Shown here piece after piece: positions 62,088-64,000 of a DNA stretch of 64,000 nt. Source of the stretch: DASYTH01 sp035762905 (GTDB taxonomy: Bacteria; Actinomycetota; Actinomycetes; Mycobacteriales; Pseudonocardiaceae); assembly GCF_035762905.1 (NCBI RefSeq), contig NZ_DASUCC010000041.1, positions 1 to 64,000 on the forward strand. The letters run 5' to 3'. Every line of letters begins with the position of its first letter. Positions within the stretch are counted from its first letter, which is position 1. A model generated the notes under the pieces. It searched no databases. It had not been told where the DNA came from and worked only from the letters and a program-made list of their open reading frames with translations. The position numbers were made by a program, and so were the translations under genes.

Positions 62088-62477
62088 ATGACTTACACCG
62101 GCCCTCAATACCAGAGGCTGTCCGGCCGCATGGCGGAAACGTTCGGTTCGACGCCCGAGGCGGTCCCGCCGCACCCGCCGTTGATCTCCGGCGGCTGGTA
62201 TCACGGCATGTCGCTGGACGAGGTGCTCGGCCCGGGGCGGTGCCCGCCGCAGCCGACCGCGGACCGGTCGGTCGGCACCGCCCTGTGGCTCACGCTGGCG
62301 TTCGGGCCGGCCGGGCTGGGCTACGTCTCCCGCGCCGGCGGGCTGGTCTGCTCGGCGCTGACCGTGCTCGCCGTGGTCCTGCTCGGCTTCGCCGCGCTGC
62401 TGATCGCCTGGCCGCTGAGCATGGTCTGCGGCGGCATCCTGGCCAGCGGAGTGCACGCGGAGTACCGGCGTCAGTAG
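62088..62477 (+). CDS. Small membrane protein of unknown function
   Basis: This 129-residue protein has a hydrophilic, proline-containing N-terminal half (GGWYHGMSLDEVLG). Two hydrophobic segments follow at about 65-80 and 85-115, ending in HAEYRRQ. Start ATG 62088 has GGGA upstream. I do not recognise a family. It ends 10 bp before the ROK gene and may be co-transcribed with it. Confidence 0.6.
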   Translation: MTYTGPQYQRLSGRMAETFGSTPEAVPPHPPLISGGWYHGMSLDEVLGPGRCPPQPTADRSVGTALWLTLAFGPAGLGYVSRAGGLVCSALTVLAVVLLGFAALLIAWPLSMVCGGILASGVHAEYRRQ

Positions 62478-62487
62478 ATTTCCCGGC

Positions 62488-63675
62488 ATGAGCGTGCCGG
62501 GTGAGCAGCCACGGGTCCGGTCGCGGCACCAGTCGCGGTTGCTTGAGCTGTTACGGGACGAGGGCCCGCTGTCGCGGGTGGCGCTCGGCGAGCGGCTGGA
62601 CCTGCCGCGGGCGAAGCTGGCCGGCGAGCTGTCCCGGCTGATCGACACCGGGCTGGTGCAGGTCGGCGGCCCGGCGGCGAGCCGGGGCGGGCGCCGGTCG
62701 ACGCTGGTGCACCTTGCCGAGGACCTGCGGTTCATCGCGGTCGACGTGGGCGCGACGGCGGTGGCGGTCGCGGTCACCGACGGCCGGTGCGAGGTGCTGG
62801 CCAACGAGCGCGCCGAGTGCGACGTGCGGCTCGGCCCGACCCAGGTGCTCGGCCGGGTGGTGGACATGGCCGGGCGGGTGCTGGACAAGGCCCCCGGCCG
62901 GCTGATGGGCGCCGGAATCGGGCTTCCCGGGCCGGTGAGCTTCCGGGACGGCATGCCGGTGGCCCCGCCGATCATGCCCGGCTGGGACCGCTACCCGGTG
63001 CGCGAGGAGCTGGCCGGCAAGTGGGGCCGGCCGGTCACGGTGGACAACGACGTGAACGTGATGGCGCTCGGCGAGCGGCACGCCGGGGTGGCCCGTTCGC
63101 TGGACGACCTGATCTTCGTCAAGATCGGGACTGGGATCGGCTGCGGCATCGTGGTCGGCGGGCGGGTCTACCGCGGGGTGGCCGGAACGGCCGGCGACAT
63201 CGGACACATCAAGCTGGACGACTACGGCCCGGCCTGCGCGTGCGGCGAGGTGGGTTGTCTCGAGGCGTACTTCGGCGGCGCCGCGCTGGCCAGGGAGGCA
63301 CTGACCCTGGCCCGCAGCGGCCGGTCCAGCATGCTGGCCGCGGCCCTCGAGGAGCGCGGCCGGCTGACCGCGAACGACGTGGGCACCGCGGCGGCGGCCG
63401 GTGACTTCGCCGCCGCGAACCTGGTGCGCGAGGGCGGCCGGCGGCTCGGGCACGTGATCGCCTCGCTGGTCAGCTTCCTCAACCCGGGCATGGTGGTGAT
63501 CGGCGGCGGGGTGTCCCGGCTGGGCCATCCGCTGCTGGCCGAGGTGCGCAGCTCGGTCTACCGCCGCTCGCTGCCGCTGGCGACCGGGAACCTACCGATC
63601 GTGTTGTCCGAGTTGGGCGATCTGGCCGGAGTGACCGGTGCGGCCTGGTCGGCGACGGACCATACGTTCAACTGA
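62488..63675 (+). CDS. ROK family transcriptional regulator
   Basis: This 395-residue protein has an N-terminal winged helix-turn-helix (LLELLRDEGPLSRVALGERL) and a ROK domain. The domain has the ATP-site AVDVGATAVAVAV, GIGLPGPV, the sugar-site Asp in VDNDVNVMALGE, VKIGTGIGCGIV, the Zn-binding CACGEVGCLEAYFGG and the adenosine motif GGGVS. Such proteins repress sugar catabolic genes in response to a sugar or sugar phosphate. No target operon lies directly beside it in this window. Confidence 0.9.
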   Translation: MSVPGEQPRVRSRHQSRLLELLRDEGPLSRVALGERLDLPRAKLAGELSRLIDTGLVQVGGPAASRGGRRSTLVHLAEDLRFIAVDVGATAVAVAVTDGRCEVLANERAECDVRLGPTQVLGRVVDMAGRVLDKAPGRLMGAGIGLPGPVSFRDGMPVAPPIMPGWDRYPVREELAGKWGRPVTVDNDVNVMALGERHAGVARSLDDLIFVKIGTGIGCGIVVGGRVYRGVAGTAGDIGHIKLDDYGPACACGEVGCLEAYFGGAALAREALTLARSGRSSMLAAALEERGRLTANDVGTAAAAGDFAAANLVREGGRRLGHVIASLVSFLNPGMVVIGGGVSRLGHPLLAEVRSSVYRRSLPLATGNLPIVLSELGDLAGVTGAAWSATDHTFN

Positions 63676-63685
63676 GCCGGATCGA

Positions 63686-63716
63686 CACACTTTCGTTATC
63701 TACCGACGAAAGTGTG
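63686..63716. promoter_or_regulatory. 11-bp perfect inverted repeat between the two ROK genes
   Basis: CACACTTTCGT (63686-63696) pairs perfectly with ACGAAAGTGTG (63706-63716) across 9 bp. It lies 11 bp after the ROK stop. It may be a terminator, but it lacks a U-tract and is AT-rich, so an operator for the next gene is equally possible. Confidence 0.5.
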
Positions 63717-63817
63717 CGGCAACGTTAGGCCAAACGGCCTATTGCCCCACGGCCCGGCCGTGAGACACGCTCACACGCAACGTCAATTTGGTCAGGTCCT
63801 CAACGAAGTGGAGCGGT

Positions 63818-64000
63818 GTGGGACACAGTCGTCCGGTGGACCAGGCGGGCCTGCGCCGCGGGAACCTCGCCCTGCTCGTGCGCACGCTGCGCGAGCACGG
63901 CGCGCTGTCCCGCGCCCAGCTCGCGGTCCGGTCCGGGCTGTCCAAGGCCACCGTGTCCAGCCTGGTCACCGATCTCGAGCAGCGCGGCCTCGTGCACTCG
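63818..64000 (+). CDS. Start of a second ROK-type transcriptional regulator (partial)
   Basis: The 61 visible codons from GTG 63818 encode a winged helix-turn-helix: LALLVRTLREHGALSRAQLA, then SGLSKATVSSLVTDLEQRGL. This is the N-terminal domain found in ROK/NagC-type repressors. The ROK domain itself would lie beyond the window edge. GTG 63836 is an alternative start. The AT-richer 140-bp region before it contains the inverted repeat at 63686-63716. Confidence 0.75.
   Translation, partial: MGHSRPVDQAGLRRGNLALLVRTLREHGALSRAQLAVRSGLSKATVSSLVTDLEQRGLVHS

Noticed and set aside
1..64000. Search by eye for tRNA or rRNA genes, CRISPR arrays, transposase genes and phage genes
   Set aside because: No clover-leaf, regularly spaced repeat, DDE/serine recombinase or phage structural motif was recognised. 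A tRNAscan or Infernal run would be decisive.

Overview
High-GC actinobacterial chromosome, most likely a filamentous actinomycete of the Pseudonocardiales type (the order is an inference). The left end has the conserved dxr-rip1-ispG-GNAT-PBP-map gene order. A mycothione reductase implies mycothiol metabolism. CBM2-bearing cellulases, a LAXTG-anchored protein, PucR regulators and a SAV_2336/FxsT-like protein all point the same way. I see no tRNA, rRNA, CRISPR array or insertion sequence.

Layout. (1) 1-5016: housekeeping block with the end of a Rip1-type protease, ispG, a GNAT, a lipoprotein class B PBP and methionine aminopeptidase. (2) 5017-12177: a tight minus-strand PEBP / mycothione reductase / hydrolase operon, an M48 metalloprotease, an M15 peptidase lipoprotein, a secreted trypsin, an ElaA-like GNAT and bioF. 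(3) 12423-19365: a complete LivFGHM-type ABC importer with its binding lipoprotein and an embedded acyl-CoA ligase, suggesting uptake coupled to CoA activation of a carboxylic acid. (4) 19391-28141: DUF2795 protein, decayed HAD gene, glycosyltransferase, LigD-type primase-polymerase, DUF574-type methyltransferase, cell-wall anchored protein, two tandem PucR regulators and a lipoprotein.

(5) 28351-42352: a cellulose/xylan degradation island with GH6 cellobiohydrolase, AA10 LPMO, GH48, GH9, GH74 and GH10, every one carrying CBM2. Four perfect copies of the CebR/CelR operator TGGGAGCGCTCCCA control GH6, the LPMO and GH48. One lies inside the GH48 signal-peptide coding sequence. The LPMO ends in a nine-histidine tail. 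Strong hairpins follow each glycosidase gene.

(6) 42511-51692: Tat-exported animal-type haem peroxidase, P450, secreted Asp-box protein, an ECF sigma factor fused to a zinc finger and a membrane anchor, a DUF202 protein, and a PrnA/RebH-like tryptophan halogenase coupled to a cation/proton antiporter.

(7) 51823-61973: the most unusual region. It holds a VMAP protein (cyclase-like domain plus VMAP-C), a MoxR ATPase, and a 1453-residue vWA/SAV_2336-NB-ARC-TPR protein. Facing them are a stand-alone HExxH peptide beta-hydroxylase-type enzyme, a small FxSxx-COOH-like peptide gene that has lost its Phe-x-Ser ending, and a Crp/Fnr regulator. No radical SAM enzyme is present. This looks like a hybrid of the vWA-MoxR conflict system and the FxSxx RiPP system in a form lacking the cyclophane step. 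(8) 62088-64000: a small membrane protein, a ROK regulator and the start of a second ROK-like regulator cut by the window edge.
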